From assembly GCA_947561585.1 (NCBI GenBank), contig CANNZV010001039.1:62001-126000 (forward strand): a stretch of DNA of 64,000 nucleotides. Direction: 5' to 3'. Below the pieces are notes generated by a model. That model was given only the letters and a program-made list of their open reading frames with translations. It did no database searches and was not told the DNA's origin. The position numbers and the translations under genes were made by a program. Below, in pieces: positions 12,701-23,156 of this stretch (the stretch's first letter is position 1; each line of letters starts with the position of its first letter). Source of the stretch: Caprella mutica. Taxonomy: Eukaryota; Arthropoda; Malacostraca; Amphipoda; Caprellidae.

Positions 12701-13228
12701 CTCTCAAAATTTTACCAAATGATTTCTGGACGTTGACCAATCGTCCCATCAAATTTCAGGTAATTTGGTTGAATAATATTTGAGTTATAAATAATGACCT
12801 TAACCTTTGACTGGATTACTCTCAAAATTTTATCAGATGGTTCCTAGATATTAACCTACCAAATTTCAGGTAATTTGGTTGAATAATTTTTGAGTTAGGC
12901 AAATAACAATATGACAAATAAATAAATGCCGCCAAAATCAAGCAGGTGTATAGCAGCTGTTTTTAAATCATAACTCAAATATAGTTTCTTGTGTATCAAA
13001 TATGAGATGAATTACAAACCTGTAAATATGAGCAAATTCATCCTTTTCATTTTCAGTTTCACCCAAAAATTCAACTTCAGTATCTTTCATCGGATTTTTG
13101 GCCAGTCTATTATAGTTCTTAACTGGTTCCTTTTTCGAGATTTTCATATTCTCCATCCATTCGTCAGTCTCTGTGTCCACCATATCTTCCAACATGTTAT
13201 TCAAGATGGTCCAATAAGTGATATCCAA
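3739..13228 (-). CDS. SLC45-family proton-associated sugar transporter, copy A
   Basis: Predicted 12-helix major facilitator protein of the plasma or organelle membrane; family members move sugars (sucrose, glucose) with protons. Fourteen coding exons, all with GT-AG borders and continuous phases: 13020-13228, 10773-10954, 10563-10643, 10331-10407, 8490-8559, 8191-8334, 6936-7037, 6616-6743, 6382-6450, 5995-6105, 4663-4773, 4442-4572, 4136-4310, 3739-3984 (stop TAG). The sum is about 611 residues, full length for the family. Order of motifs: acidic N-terminus; TM1 with [31 protein letters not shown] loop after TM2; [40 protein letters not shown]; acidic central loop; [30 protein letters not shown] near the C-terminus. 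The start is uncertain: ATG at 13228, or 13195, which aligns better with copy B. Intron 1 and intron 4 carry mariner-like and pogo-like insertions. Substrate is not deducible. Confidence 0.9.
5166..5375. mobile_element. Fragment of the cagggtgtc-ended mariner-like element
   Basis: After a TA dinucleotide the sequence begins cagggtgtc. It then follows the left arm of the element at 11229-12431 (blocks such as ttagtatatttcaa, attcatttttgtgaat and gattttattgatgggtg). Only this one arm is visible, so it is a truncated copy or solo terminus. It lies in an intron of SLC45 copy A. Confidence 0.55.
9090..9345. repeat. Degenerate ~30-bp tandem repeat in the pogo-like element
   Basis: Seven or eight imperfect units of the type ggtggatggtgaagtaggag, separated by agcaggctc-like spacers. 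The plus strand reads as repeated DGEVGAGSV and the minus strand as repeated PST-rich units. The minus reading continues the direction of the transposase remnant, so the minus strand is the likelier ancestral coding strand. Confidence 0.7.
9358..9639 (-). pseudogene. pogo-type transposase N-terminal DNA-binding remnant
   Basis: About 90 codons resembling the N-terminal helix-turn-helix (psq-type) segment of pogo/Tigger transposases. The start is MPRVYTRKR, with the helix region around residues 15-50. The frame ends soon afterwards, and the DDE domain expected further on is absent. It lies inside the TIR-bounded element, so it is transposon-derived and not a host gene. Confidence 0.6.
11229..12431. 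mobile_element. Mariner-like element with long inverted arms
   Basis: Bounded by cagggtgtcccag at the left and ctgggacaccctg at the right. Inverted similarity extends about 200 bp inwards (for example cattgtccgttttctga on one side and its inverse on the other). The left flank is TA; the right flank is TG then TA. The roughly 800-bp interior has no intact transposase frame. Termini of this type occur in the IS630-Tc1-mariner group (family knowledge). It lies in intron 1 of SLC45 copy A and accounts for most of that intron's excess length over copy B. Confidence 0.75.
12455..12900. repeat. Interspersed repeat rich in TGACCT half-sites
   Basis: Contains gagcacataccttcatcgcc at one end and then three or four degenerate modules, each with a tgaccttgacc- or tgacctttgacc-like block, a gaccaatcgtccca block and caatttggt. 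An inverted relative lies at 61770-62037. The class is unknown; similar sequences are dispersed in invertebrate genomes to my recollection, but this was not checked. It sits in intron 1 of SLC45 copy A. Confidence 0.5.
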
Positions 13229-14230
13229 GCAGTCAGTTCACAAATTGACAGAAAAGGACAGAATTAAGAAATTCAACCAAATATGATCACAATTTATACA
13301 TACGAATTAACGTAGTTACCTCTCAATACCTTATAAGTAATAATCTAATTTGGTAAAGAATTTTTAAACTTGATGTTCATGTATTTCTGTATTCTATTGA
13401 AATAAAACTAATATTTTGATCTAACTGAAGAAATTCTAATTCGATTGAATGAATTAAGTATTTTGACATCAAATTTAAGTGACTAGGACACTGTATCTCA
13501 CAACAAGGTTCGCCAAATATGTATCCACTGCCATTAAATATGAGTATTATCAATAAATATTACCTACAGTACAGTGTGTACTCGGACGGTTTGTTGCCGC
13601 ATCTTTCAATGGTAATTGTAATTAAATAGTAGAGATTGAAACATTTTTATTGAACATAAAAGAAAGAAATTTTTGTCCCTACATTTTAACAGTCTTTGAG
13701 TTATTACAAAGAAATAATAAAACGAGAAAACAGAGTTAATTCAGGTATTTCTTTATCGATCAAAGCCCTTATGAAGTTAATATAAACTTTTTGAATGAAT
13801 ATGTACCGATACGTATTGGTAACTGATATACGTACCAATAACAATTACTTTACAATTTTGATCCGTTTAGGTATAGTGTGACTAGTTAGTTAGCCTACAG
13901 TGTAACTAGTTAGGTATAGTGTGACTGGTACATGCTACATGTCACTCTCCACGCATCTGGGTTAATTTTCCATTGCGGCACACGCTCGTGTGCCCTGGCC
14001 ATGCGGCTGCGTTCATTTGACGTTGCGGCGATGGAACGCTCGTGCGCGGGGGCCCTCGAATCTGCATTATTCATCATTTCACGATAAAATGCATAATAAA
14101 TTGGTACCACAGATACGTAGATTAATATTAATGAATTATAAATAGTACTTATTAGATTTTTTCGATGACAGTCGATACATTTTTTGCAGACACACTGTAT
14201 ATTGTATAACGTATCTATGGTAGGTACCAA
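13229..14230. other. Region upstream of SLC45 copy A
   Basis: The promoter of copy A should lie near here, but no TATA box or initiator can be defended. A short tandem repeat of gtatagtgtgactagttag-like units occupies about 13871-13928. A GC-richer patch follows at 13930-14060. No exon supported. Confidence 0.35.
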
Positions 14231-15377
14231 TCTCTATAATATAATACGCTAGATCTGTCTGTGTGTATGTGTGTATATATGTGTGTTACTTGGAGCAATA
14301 TTACTCACAAACGGTTTGACGTAGAGACTTGAAAATTTACAACTTTTTAGAAAGTCGTGTCGAATTCAACGTGTTAAAAGGATTTTTCGAAATTCAAACG
14401 TGTTTTCGAATTATTAACACGTGATTTATAATGGGATATATAGGAATTAATTCGACATATTTTCCAGGATATTTTCAGAGACTATTCAACAGAATGGGCT
14501 GAAACTTTCTGGAAACATCTGGCCTATGGTCCTACAGAACACTATTGATTGGTTTTACAAAATTCGAATGGGTTTTTGAATTATTTGAATTTTAAGTTTT
14601 AATTGAATACATAGGGATTTAATTTAAATCGGGAAATACATGGTAGCATACGAAATAAATAAAAAATAAAATTTGCATCAATCGGATCGAAAAAATATCT
14701 ACAATATGTAAAAATGGTCTACAAAAATGACTGTGTAAACAGTTTTTTGAAATTCGAAGAACTTTTCGAGATATGACGAAAATTAGAAAAATCAAAATAA
14801 AATTTTACGCTGGTTATTATTTTTCCTCTCGAAAACAAATGACATATTTTGCACGATTGAAAATATAAACATTAATTTTAATATTGCTATTGACGGGTGA
14901 GAATATGAATAAATATTAGAAATAAATTATATTTAGAATATTTATAATCAATTGGTAACGAATTTTAGTTATTTTACATAATTATAATAATTTATTAAAT
15001 AAATTGAATATCAGCTGCTACCTAGGTATAAATGTGAATTATATTTCTTCTATTTGAAGCATCGAACTGATTGATGTAGCTAATTGTTTTAATTTTTCAT
15101 AATTTGATTATTTGAATAATATTTGTAATATGTAGTTCTTTATACTGCTATCTTATATAATAATGTATGATCTATATGACAGTATTCTACACAAATTGAT
15201 GACGTCACGGGGCGGAAAATTACTCATTACTGGTACCTAATTCTTATGAAATGTAATGGAAAACGGGATATGTAATGTGTATGAACAAACACAATAAGTA
15301 ATGTACCTAAATATTAGAATAGAAAAATATATAGTAATATATGCACGTCACCGTGCAATTTGCACGGGTAACCACTA
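14231..15377 (+). mobile_element. Non-autonomous Helitron
   Basis: Starts TCTCTATAATATAATACGCT directly after an A. It ends with a hairpin (ccgtgcaa, loop, ttgcacgg) followed seven bases later by CTAG and then T. That is the Helitron signature: 5' TC, 3' hairpin plus CTRR, inserted between A and T, with no inverted termini and no duplication. There is no Rep/helicase coding in the 1147 bp. Confidence 0.8.
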
Positions 15378-15479
15378 GTATTATGCTTATTATCGTAGAA
15401 TGAAGAACAATTGGAATCACATATTCATCATTCTACGATTTCTTTATCCTACGTTTTCATCTTTCTACGTATTCATTCT

Positions 15480-15605
15480 TCTGTAAGCTACCACGGAAAG
15501 TTCCACAAGAAAATTAAGTTCCACCGCTGGAAAGTTCCATCACGGAATTTTCCACCGTTGCAAAATTTCACCGCATAGTGCGGAATTTTATTCACAGAAG
15601 GTATG
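15480..15605. repeat. Degenerate ggaaagttccaccg minisatellite
   Basis: About six imperfect units alternating ggaaagttcca and ggaattttccaccg. Related units make up the inverted ends of the element at 29120-30206, so this may be a solo or truncated end of the same family. Confidence 0.5.
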
Positions 15606-15832
15606 ACATTAAATAAACTGATTTAAAAAAAATGTGTATTTGGTGATAAAGGTAAATCTAACATGAAGCGATTATTGCGATCACTGCTCAGTGACCATCG
15701 CCTAGATACTATCAATGAGCACTAGTTTAATGCTATTCCTATGGGGCTGTTTTGCAACGAGCGATTAACGCAAAACATTAGATTAATGCATTCCTAATTG
15801 CTTGGTGATCATTGCTGAGCGATGATGAACAT

Positions 15833-16810
15833 ACCGGAGTGGAATATACCGGGATGGAATGTAATGGGGTGGAAGATACCGGGGTGGGATATACGGTAGC
15901 CGGTAAATTGCTCGAAAACAATTGCTCGTAAATACAATTGCTCGAAAAAAATTGCTCGAAAAACAATTGCTCGAATGAACAATTGCTCGAAAGACAATTC
16001 ATCGAAAAACAATTCATCGAAAAACAATTGACCGAATAAACAATTGCTCGAATGAACAATTGCTCGAATGATCAATCATTCAGATAATACAAAATAAATA
16101 ATATACAGTTATTATTAATTACTAATTAGAAACAAGGACGGTTAGGTGCAGCCTATCAAAGAGAGTTTCACTTCATGATTTTCTGATTTTCGACAATTTA
16201 TCTAATTAACAATTGCTCAAATAATCAAATTTCGAATAATCAATTGCTCGATGTAAAAGAAGAGGAAAGTCAACCCGATAATGGCTACCAGAAAGAGAAA
16301 CATTAAAAAGTGGCATGATATCAAAAGGTCATGCTCAATGTGTCGGGAAAACCGCTCCCTCCTGTTATCGGCAGTTACCATAGCCAGGGTTATTAAAACC
16401 TAACAACCCTAACCTAGTCCCAAGAACATCTCGTCTGAGCCCACTGAAGCTATTGACTGACAAAAAAACAAAAAATTGTAGTGCCAAAAATTGCTGTAGT
16501 ATTCCTGTTCAATAAAAATAAGAAAACCAGGAAGATTAAAATTTAAGACCAGTATTATAAATCATTAATTATAAACCAGGACGGTTAGGTGCAGCTAATT
16601 GAAGTGATCCAACTTCATTATTAATTGACTTTTATTAATTTGGACACTGTGAGCAATTTAATCATTCGAGCAATTGGTCGGTTATTCGAGCAATTGGTCG
16701 GTTATTCGAGCAATTGTTCAATTGTCTTTCTACCAATTGTCTTCCGAGTAATTGTTTTCGAACAATTTACCTAGGACCGGAATATACTGGGGTGGAATAT
16801 ACCTAGAACC
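15833..16810. repeat. ggggtggaatatacc tract split by an inserted element
   Basis: Copies of a 15-bp unit, ggggtggaatatacc, occur in the same orientation at 15833-15895 and 16778-16805, on both sides of the foldback element at 15902-16771. Further copies lie at 26640-26705 (inverted) and 27391-27425. This looks like one minisatellite tract interrupted by a later insertion. Confidence 0.55.
15902..16771. mobile_element. Foldback element with inverted gaacaattgctc minisatellite ends
   Basis: Terminal ggtaaattgctcgaaaacaa at the left is matched by its near inverse at the right (16740-16771). Next to each terminus lie tandem copies of a ~13-bp unit (aacaattgctcga). They run one way at 15910-16075 and the opposite way at 16650-16760. 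The interior is unique AT-rich sequence without coding. Superfamily not determined. Confidence 0.65.
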
Positions 16811-17379
16811 ATTTTTCATAGACACCCTTGTATCACCTTCGATTACTGACTGAACTTAAATCATTGCTTATTAACACAAATATTATATTAAAAATATTTA
16901 CAAATCAATTATTTTTTATTTGCAACCTCATTTTAATTGAAATGTAATCACACTTGTGCAAATAAATTGGGCATGTGTACCATTAAACCATCATTAGATA
17001 TTTCTAAGAGTACATTTTAAACCTGAATTGATGATTTTTAATTACTATCAGTAATCTGAGAGGTGGATGCATGTCCCGTATTTCTATATCTTGATGAAAT
17101 CAAATTAGTTGCTCTGACCAAAATAAAGTAATTGCTCTGTACAAACGTCAGAGTCAAAAGCATCCAAAAAGGTTATATGTCTTCCCTCTAAAATTTAAAA
17201 AATATAGTTAACAGTGCATAAAGTTTTTGAGATATTGTCCCTAACGTTCAGTACTGCAAGCATAATGTTTTTACGAATATTATTTTTAAGAATAACTCTT
17301 CTCTGACTGATGGAAAGGAGGAGCAAACGGAGGGTGGAGAACTAAACTGTTAGTGTGTGTATATTATTATGAGTTGCGT

Positions 17380-17835
17380 GTCCGGACGTTTTGTTGCGGG
17401 GTCAATTCTTTGTGGACAATTCGTCGCGGACAATTCGTCATGGACAATTCGTCACGGACAATTCGTCACGGACAATTCGTAGCGTACAATTTTTTCTATA
17501 TTCGTATATATATATTTTTAACACAAATATTTATACCATTTTTAATTCTTCAAATAACATCCAGAAATTTTGAGTTGGTTTGATCTGAGGTTTCCAGTTT
17601 TATAAAAATTACTCGTATTTTTGATACCAAGTCTTGATATTATTTTATTATTTAATTGTTTTTTATTTATTTTAAATTTTGTACATAGTGTATCATTTAT
17701 TAATTTGAAGATTTAGAAGAAATGGAAAATATGGCAAATAAATGGCAAAATAAAATATGAAACAAATCAATACTATGAAATATTGCGAAATGGAAAATAT
17801 GGCGACTAATTGTCTGCAACGAATTGTCCTAGCAC
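17380..17835. mobile_element. Small foldback element with inverted ggacaattcgtc repeats
   Basis: The left end has six units of ~15 bp (ggacaattcgtcgcg) at 17400-17485. The right end (17795-17830) has two inverted units (cgactaattgtctgcaacg, aattgtcc). The interior is AT-rich and non-coding. It has the same architecture as the other inverted-minisatellite elements, with a different unit. Confidence 0.5.
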
Positions 17836-18004
17836 CATGAGTTGAATTAAATTACATTTCAAATAGTAAAAACTTTGAAACTCTCAACATTGATGGCGGT
17901 AATGTAGTTTGTTGTATCCACTGGTTTGTTGTAATGCACACTTCATGATTGTTAAATAACCTGAATCAATGAGTTAGTAACCTTAAACTCATTACAGTTT
18001 AAGA

Positions 18005-18315
18005 TGTCATTTTGACGTTAGAGTCGCTAGTTGAAGTAGGTATGGACACTGCATCACCTTCTGTGTACCATTGGTGTCATTTTGACGCGAGAGTCGCTAG
18101 TTGAAGTAGTTATGGACACTGTATCACCATCTGTGTAACATTGGTGTCATTTTGGCGCCAGAGTCGCTAGTAGAAGTAGGTATGGACACTGTATAATCTT
18201 CTGTATAACCATTGGTGTCATTTTGACGCGAGAGTCGCTAGTAGAAGTAGGTATGGACACTGTATAATCTTCTGCATAACAATTGGTGTCATTTTGACGT
18301 CAGAGTCACTAGTTA
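18005..18315. repeat. ~70-bp tandem repeat, 4-5 copies
   Basis: The landmark tcattttgacg recurs at 18007, 18077, 18147, 18217 and 18289, a spacing of 70-71 bp. Units contain gagtcgctag and gtatggacactgtat. Divergence between units is moderate. Non-coding. Confidence 0.8.
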
Positions 18316-19124
18316 TAGGAGTAATTCTATCACACTCTTCTAAATCTCCGATTGGTTATCATTGGTTTCAATTGAACATAGAAATACATCGATACAAATA
18401 AGATTCATTCTTATCTCTCTATACTAAAACAATGAGTGTACTAGAATAATAGCGACAGAATTTAAACTGTTTGGAAATCATTATTTAATAATAATTGTTA
18501 TAAGAAACTGAAATGTTTTTTTATAGTTTAATAATATAATTATATCAGAGCACTTGCCAAAAGTCGTGATGCGCATTTTGGCTACTTTTAATTTCAATAT
18601 ATTTCATCAAAGTTCCTAATATTTTTACTTTTAAAGTAGGGTTAAGTAGTCTCGGAAGTTCCGCTATAATTATATACTTTCATACCACTTAGGCCCCTTC
18701 ACACTTGCGTTTCTCAACTCAGCGTTAGAAAAAATGCTCATAGGAAAAAGTTTAGCTACAAATGATTTTAACGGAGCCTTTCACACTTGCGTTACTTTTT
18801 TAACGCGACATAACTCAGTCCCCGGCTAAAATACGAGCAGAATTTTTAACGCTAGAACTTTAGCAGGAAACGAATGTCTATTGTACCGTTCACATTATTT
18901 TTTCACTGCTGAGATTGCATACTTTTGACGAAAATATGACGAAAAATAGAAAATGAAAAATAATCGTCTACAATTTGGTTATCATTTTATACCCACGTAT
19001 CAAGGGTCCCTGGCAATTGTGATAGAGTTGTAAAAGTTAGGTAAGTTATATATTATCAGACAGTTACACATATTCGATGATATATAAGAAAAGGCATATA
19101 ATTAATATGATATTTCAACTCGTT

Positions 19125-19180
19125 AATTGTTGATGATCGAAAATGTGAAACTGTTCGATAATTTAGAACATACCCTATCA
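19125..19180. repeat. Relic of the gggtaagtt MITE family (one end)
   Basis: Contains gatgatcgaaaatgtgaaac and ctgttcgataatttagaaca followed by taccct. This matches the terminal 45 bp of the TA-flanked MITEs at 54106, 56366 and 61246. Only one end is present. Confidence 0.45.
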
Positions 19181-19205
19181 TGCCAAATTACTTTTTTCCT
19201 TAGCA

Positions 19206-19816
19206 TGACCAGAGAAAATGATAACCAGAGAAAAAGATAACCAGAGAAAATGATAATCAGAGAAAATATAACCAGAGGTAATGATAACCAGAGAAAATGA
19301 TAACCAGAGAAAATGATAACCAGAGAAAATGACAACCAGAGAAAATGATAATCAGAGAAAATGATAACCAGAGAAAATTATTATCAGAGAAAATGATAAC
19401 CAGAGAAAATGATAACCAGAGAAAATGATAACCAGATAAAATGATAACCATAGAAAATGATAACCATAGAAAATGATAACCAGAGAAAATGATAACCAGA
19501 GAAAATGATAACCATAGAAAATAATAACCAAAGAAAATGATAACCATAGAAAATGATAACCAGAGAAAATGATAATCAGAGAAAATGATAACCAGAGAAA
19601 ATGATAACCAGAGAAAATGATAACCATAGAAAATAATAACCAAAGAAAATGATAACCAGATAAAATGATAACCAGAGAAAATGATAATCAGAGAAAATGA
19701 TAACCAGAGAAAATGATAACCAGAGAAAATGATAACCAGAGAAAATGATAACCATAGAAAATAATAACCAAAGAAAATGATAACCATAGAAAATGATAAC
19801 CAAAGAAAATGATAAC
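19206..19816. repeat. 16-bp minisatellite (gataaccagagaaaat), about 38 copies
   Basis: Near-perfect head-to-tail units of gataaccagagaaaat, with sparse variants (ccagag/ccatag/ccaaag; gataac/gataat). Long open frames across it simply translate the repeat (IIFSGYHFLWLSF-type periodic peptide) and are not evidence of a gene. It lies inside the foldback element 18692-20925. Confidence 0.95.
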
Positions 19817-19854
19817 CTAAGATAAGCTTTTTTAACGCGGCGTTGCAAAAACGC

Positions 19855-20845
19855 GAAAGGGTGACAAAAACCCACACGACAAAATCCCTAACGTCAAAAG
19901 CTCACACCGACAAAAGCCCACACCGACAAAAGCCCACACCGACAAAAGCCCACACCGACGAAAATAAAATTAGTATTCCTGCAATATAAATAATCCATAT
20001 ATGTAAAATTGGAACAAAGGAAGATAATAGTTTAACAGTTTTCTTTCTATGGAATCATTGTAAATTTGTATTATGCCCCAAATTAGGGCGCTGTTATCGC
20101 AGAACTTAATTTTAAAACACTAGACTATGGAAACTGTGAGTAAATATAAATAAATTGTAGGTTGTCGTTGCTTTCCTGGAACAAGTTAAATACAATATAC
20201 AAATAAGGAACTGCGAAACATTTCGGTTATTTTACAGTTATATGCTAACGATTGCTCCATGGTTTGATGAAAAATTAGAATAAAATCTGTATTCAGGACA
20301 TCAACAACCATTATACTAATTGAGTAATTACACATATATAAGGGGCATACATAGTTGTAGCCAAATAAAGTATTTACGAAGAACAATTGGCTATAGAATC
20401 TAAGACTATAGCTAGCAAGTCTACAGAGGCTGATGTATGACCTTTCGATCAGTAATCCTATATACATGACAACTGACCAAGACGTCTGCTGGTTACCTGA
20501 CGTCTGACTAAATGTTACAGTAGTATATACTAAAATTTTAGTACTTAAATTAAAGTGTTTTAAAATTAAGTTCTGCGATAGCAGTGCCCTAATTTGGTGC
20601 ATAATACAAATTTACAATGATTTCGTAGAAATAAAACTGTTAGATTATTATTCGTCCAACTTTACATATATGGATTATTTATATTGCAGGAATACTAACT
20701 TCGTTTTCGTCGGTGTGGGCTTTTGTTGGTGTGGACTTTTGTCTGTGTAGGCTTTTGTTGGTGTGGGTTTTTGTCGGTGTGGGCTTTTGTCGGTGTGGGC
20801 TCTTGTCGGTAGGGCTTTAATCGTGTGGGCTTTTGTCGTTGCCCC
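19855..20845 (-). mobile_element. Foldback element FB1, 9-bp target duplication
   Basis: Ends gaaagggtgacaaaaaccca (left) and the inverse of ggggcaacgacaaaagccca (right). Just inside both ends are inverted tandem copies of a 16-bp unit, caaaagcccacaccga (19880-19962 and 20700-20825). Flanks are caaaaacgc (19846-19854) and cgaaaacgc (20846-20854): a 9-bp duplication with one mismatch. The interior is shared, in opposite orientation, with 21711-23156. Drosophila FB elements also have tandem-repeat ends and 9-bp duplications (family knowledge). No transposase visible, so mobilised in trans if at all. Confidence 0.75.
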
Positions 20846-21710
20846 CGAAAACGCAAGTGTGAACACATGCCAAAAGAGCATTTTTTTCTAGCGCGGCGTT
20901 GAGAAACGCAAGTGTGAAGGGGGCCGTAATTCCCCTTACTATATAGCTAACAAAGTATTCACTACTTATATTTTTATTCACTTAGTGCTTTATACTTTAT
21001 TTATTATAACTTCGTATTCAAACAATATTATTTTCAAGTTATTAATAGGAGCTTTATCACATAACTGTCAGTTACACCAACACGGAGATGACCAGTGATT
21101 TACAGTACGTGAGAAACTAATGTGTTGATTAAACTTCAACATCGTTTTAAATACTGACTCTGGCAATCTGTATTAGTATACTGCCCTCATAATTGTAGTA
21201 ATTAACTCACTGGTATACTTAACTTTGTTTGCTATTGCTCTATACAGAGACATGACAGAAGTAAATAGACAACAAGACAATTTTGATTTCTATTTTAGAT
21301 TCATGCTTATGTTTATTTTCCGGTTACTATATTGTTAAAGTAACTTAGATAAAGTGGATTACATTGTGTTGGCTAACTTTTAGCATGCCACGAACCAAGG
21401 GGGCCTCAGAACTATCGGAATTTCTGAGAGGACGAAACGTAGGTCAAAATGAAGGTGGTCTTAGTCAGCGAAAAATGGCTGAAAATCTTTCGATACCCTC
21501 GTCTACTCTTAATAGAGTGATCGTACATTTCACAATAGAGGGGGAAAGTGCACCAAACCTCGTCCAGGTCAATCCAAGCCTTTTGAAAGAATCTTGCAGC
21601 TTGTGAAAAGATATATTGAGAAGGATCCACTTTGCAAGGCTTCTGACGACGCAAAAGAAACTGGTGTATGTCCCAGAACAGCTGTCAGGTATCTTCACCA
21701 GCTGGCCTAC

Positions 21711-23156
21711 GGGGCAACGACAAAATCCCACACGACAGAAGCCATTGCGTCAAAAGCCCTACGACTAAAGCTCACATCGACAAAAGCCCACACCGACAAA
21801 AGCCCACACCGACAAAAGCCCACACCGACGAAAAAAAAATTAGTATTCCTGCAATATAAATAATCCATATATGTAAAGTTGGACGAATAATAATTTAACA
21901 GTTTTCTGTCTACGGAATCCTTGTAAATTTGTATTATGCACCAAATTAGGGCGCTGCTATCGCAGAACTTAATTTTAAAACACTTTAATTTATGTACTAA
22001 AATTTTAGTATATACTACTGTAACATTTAGTCAGACGTCAGGTAACCAGCAGACGTCTTGGTCAGTTGTCATGTAGGATTACTGATCGAAAGGTCATACA
22101 TCAGCCTCTGTAGACTTGCTAGCTATAGTCTTAGATTCTATAGCCAAGTTCTTCGTAAATAATTTATTTGGCTACAATTATTAAGATAATCATGTATCCT
22201 TATTAGGGATGGGACGATACCAAAATTTTCGCCGATACCGATACTTGCCGCTACCGATACTTTACAAAATCAACCGATACCGATACTTGTCGATACCGGT
22301 ACTTCTCAACAAGTGCCGATACCGATACCTGCAGATACTGATACTTTAAAAAAAATGCCGATTCTTGCCGATACCGATATTTGTAGTTTTTTAAAATCTA
22401 TATTTATAAAACTCATTGATAGTTTGATACTCAATGAGTTATTAAGTATCAATTATTCTTGTACTATAAAGTTCTAACTCAAAAACTAACTCAGTAATGC
22501 TCTTTCATTGTAGTATAGCATGAAGTGATTTACATATTTCACATTAATTAAAATGCATAGATATTAAATAGATAACTTTTCTGATGTGTGTTATCATCCT
22601 GTGGTACTTGTAATGAATAGGTGCAAAAATGGGCAACAGTAGCTGAATAATTCTTATCTTAAATTTATAGTCAGACTCAAAAACCTATTGGTAGATTCCG
22701 TATATACTTTAAAAAATTTATTATTAATGTCATGCATGTCATAATAAATAAATAAAAATTACACTTAAAACTCTAGTAGGTGGTCAATTATTGGATTGGT
22801 ACTTATAATGAATTTTTTAATCATTTATTTCATTTATGGCTATAGAATAAATAGAGATTTAATAAAAATGAAAATTTATGAAATGAATAAAATTTAAATA
22901 ATCATACAAGTATCGGCTAAGTATCGGCCGATACTTTTCAATATATTCCGATACCGATACCATTGCCGATACTCCCAAAAAATGCCGATACCGATGCCGA
23001 TACTTTATCCTATCCCTAATCCTTATACATGTGTAATTAGTCAATTAGTATGATTGTTGATGTCCTGAATACAGATTTTATTCGAATTTTTCATCAAACC
23101 GTGGAGCAACAGTTAGACAAAACAGATTTAGTCGTGTGGGCTTTTGTCACCCTTTC
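21711..23156 (+). mobile_element. Foldback element FB2 inserted in the Tc1 transposase
   Basis: Same family as 19855-20845, opposite orientation: ggggcaacgacaaaatccca at the left, inverse of gaaagggtgacaaaagccca at the right, with caaaagcccacaccga repeats at 21730-21830. Flanks ctggcctac (21702-21710) and ctgccctac (23157-23165) form a 9-bp duplication with one mismatch, and each copy matches Tc1 transposase coding. It is itself interrupted by a hAT-type element at 22204-23018. Without that it is about 620 bp. Interior blocks (for example gcgctgctatcgcagaactt) are shared with FB1. Confidence 0.8.
22204..23018. mobile_element. Non-autonomous hAT element with 8-bp duplication
   Basis: Termini tagggatgggac (left) and the inverse of tagggataggat (right). 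The 8-bp flank atccttat is perfect on both sides (22196-22203, 23019-23026). Subterminal ccgataccgatac-type repeats occur at 22227-22380 and, inverted, at 22912-23005. The 815 bp contain no transposase. TAGGGATG-type ends with 8-bp duplications are characteristic of hAT elements. The element is nested inside FB2, so it is the youngest insertion here. Confidence 0.85.

Larger units (their letters stand above)
18692..20925. mobile_element. Composite foldback element with ggccccttcacacttgcg termini
   Basis: The left terminus reads ggccccttcacacttgcg. The right terminus is its inverse (gcaagtgtgaagggggcc), continuing into a shared ttctcaacgc block. A second, inner copy of the same motif (cctttcacacttgcgtta) lies at 18777 and its partner near 19840. 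The interior holds a 16-bp minisatellite (19206-19816) and a later insertion (19855-20845). No coding. No clear target duplication could be read at the outer ends. Confidence 0.6.

Noticed and set aside
13910..14230. Minus-strand open frame of about 106 codons
   Set aside because: It overlaps a short tandem repeat and a GC-rich patch, has no family resemblance, and ends at the Helitron boundary.
19123..19877. Long overlapping open frames encoding periodic IIFSGYHFLWLSF-type hydrophobic peptides
   Set aside because: They are translations of the 16-bp minisatellite; the same array is open in several frames and has no start, splice or conservation signal.
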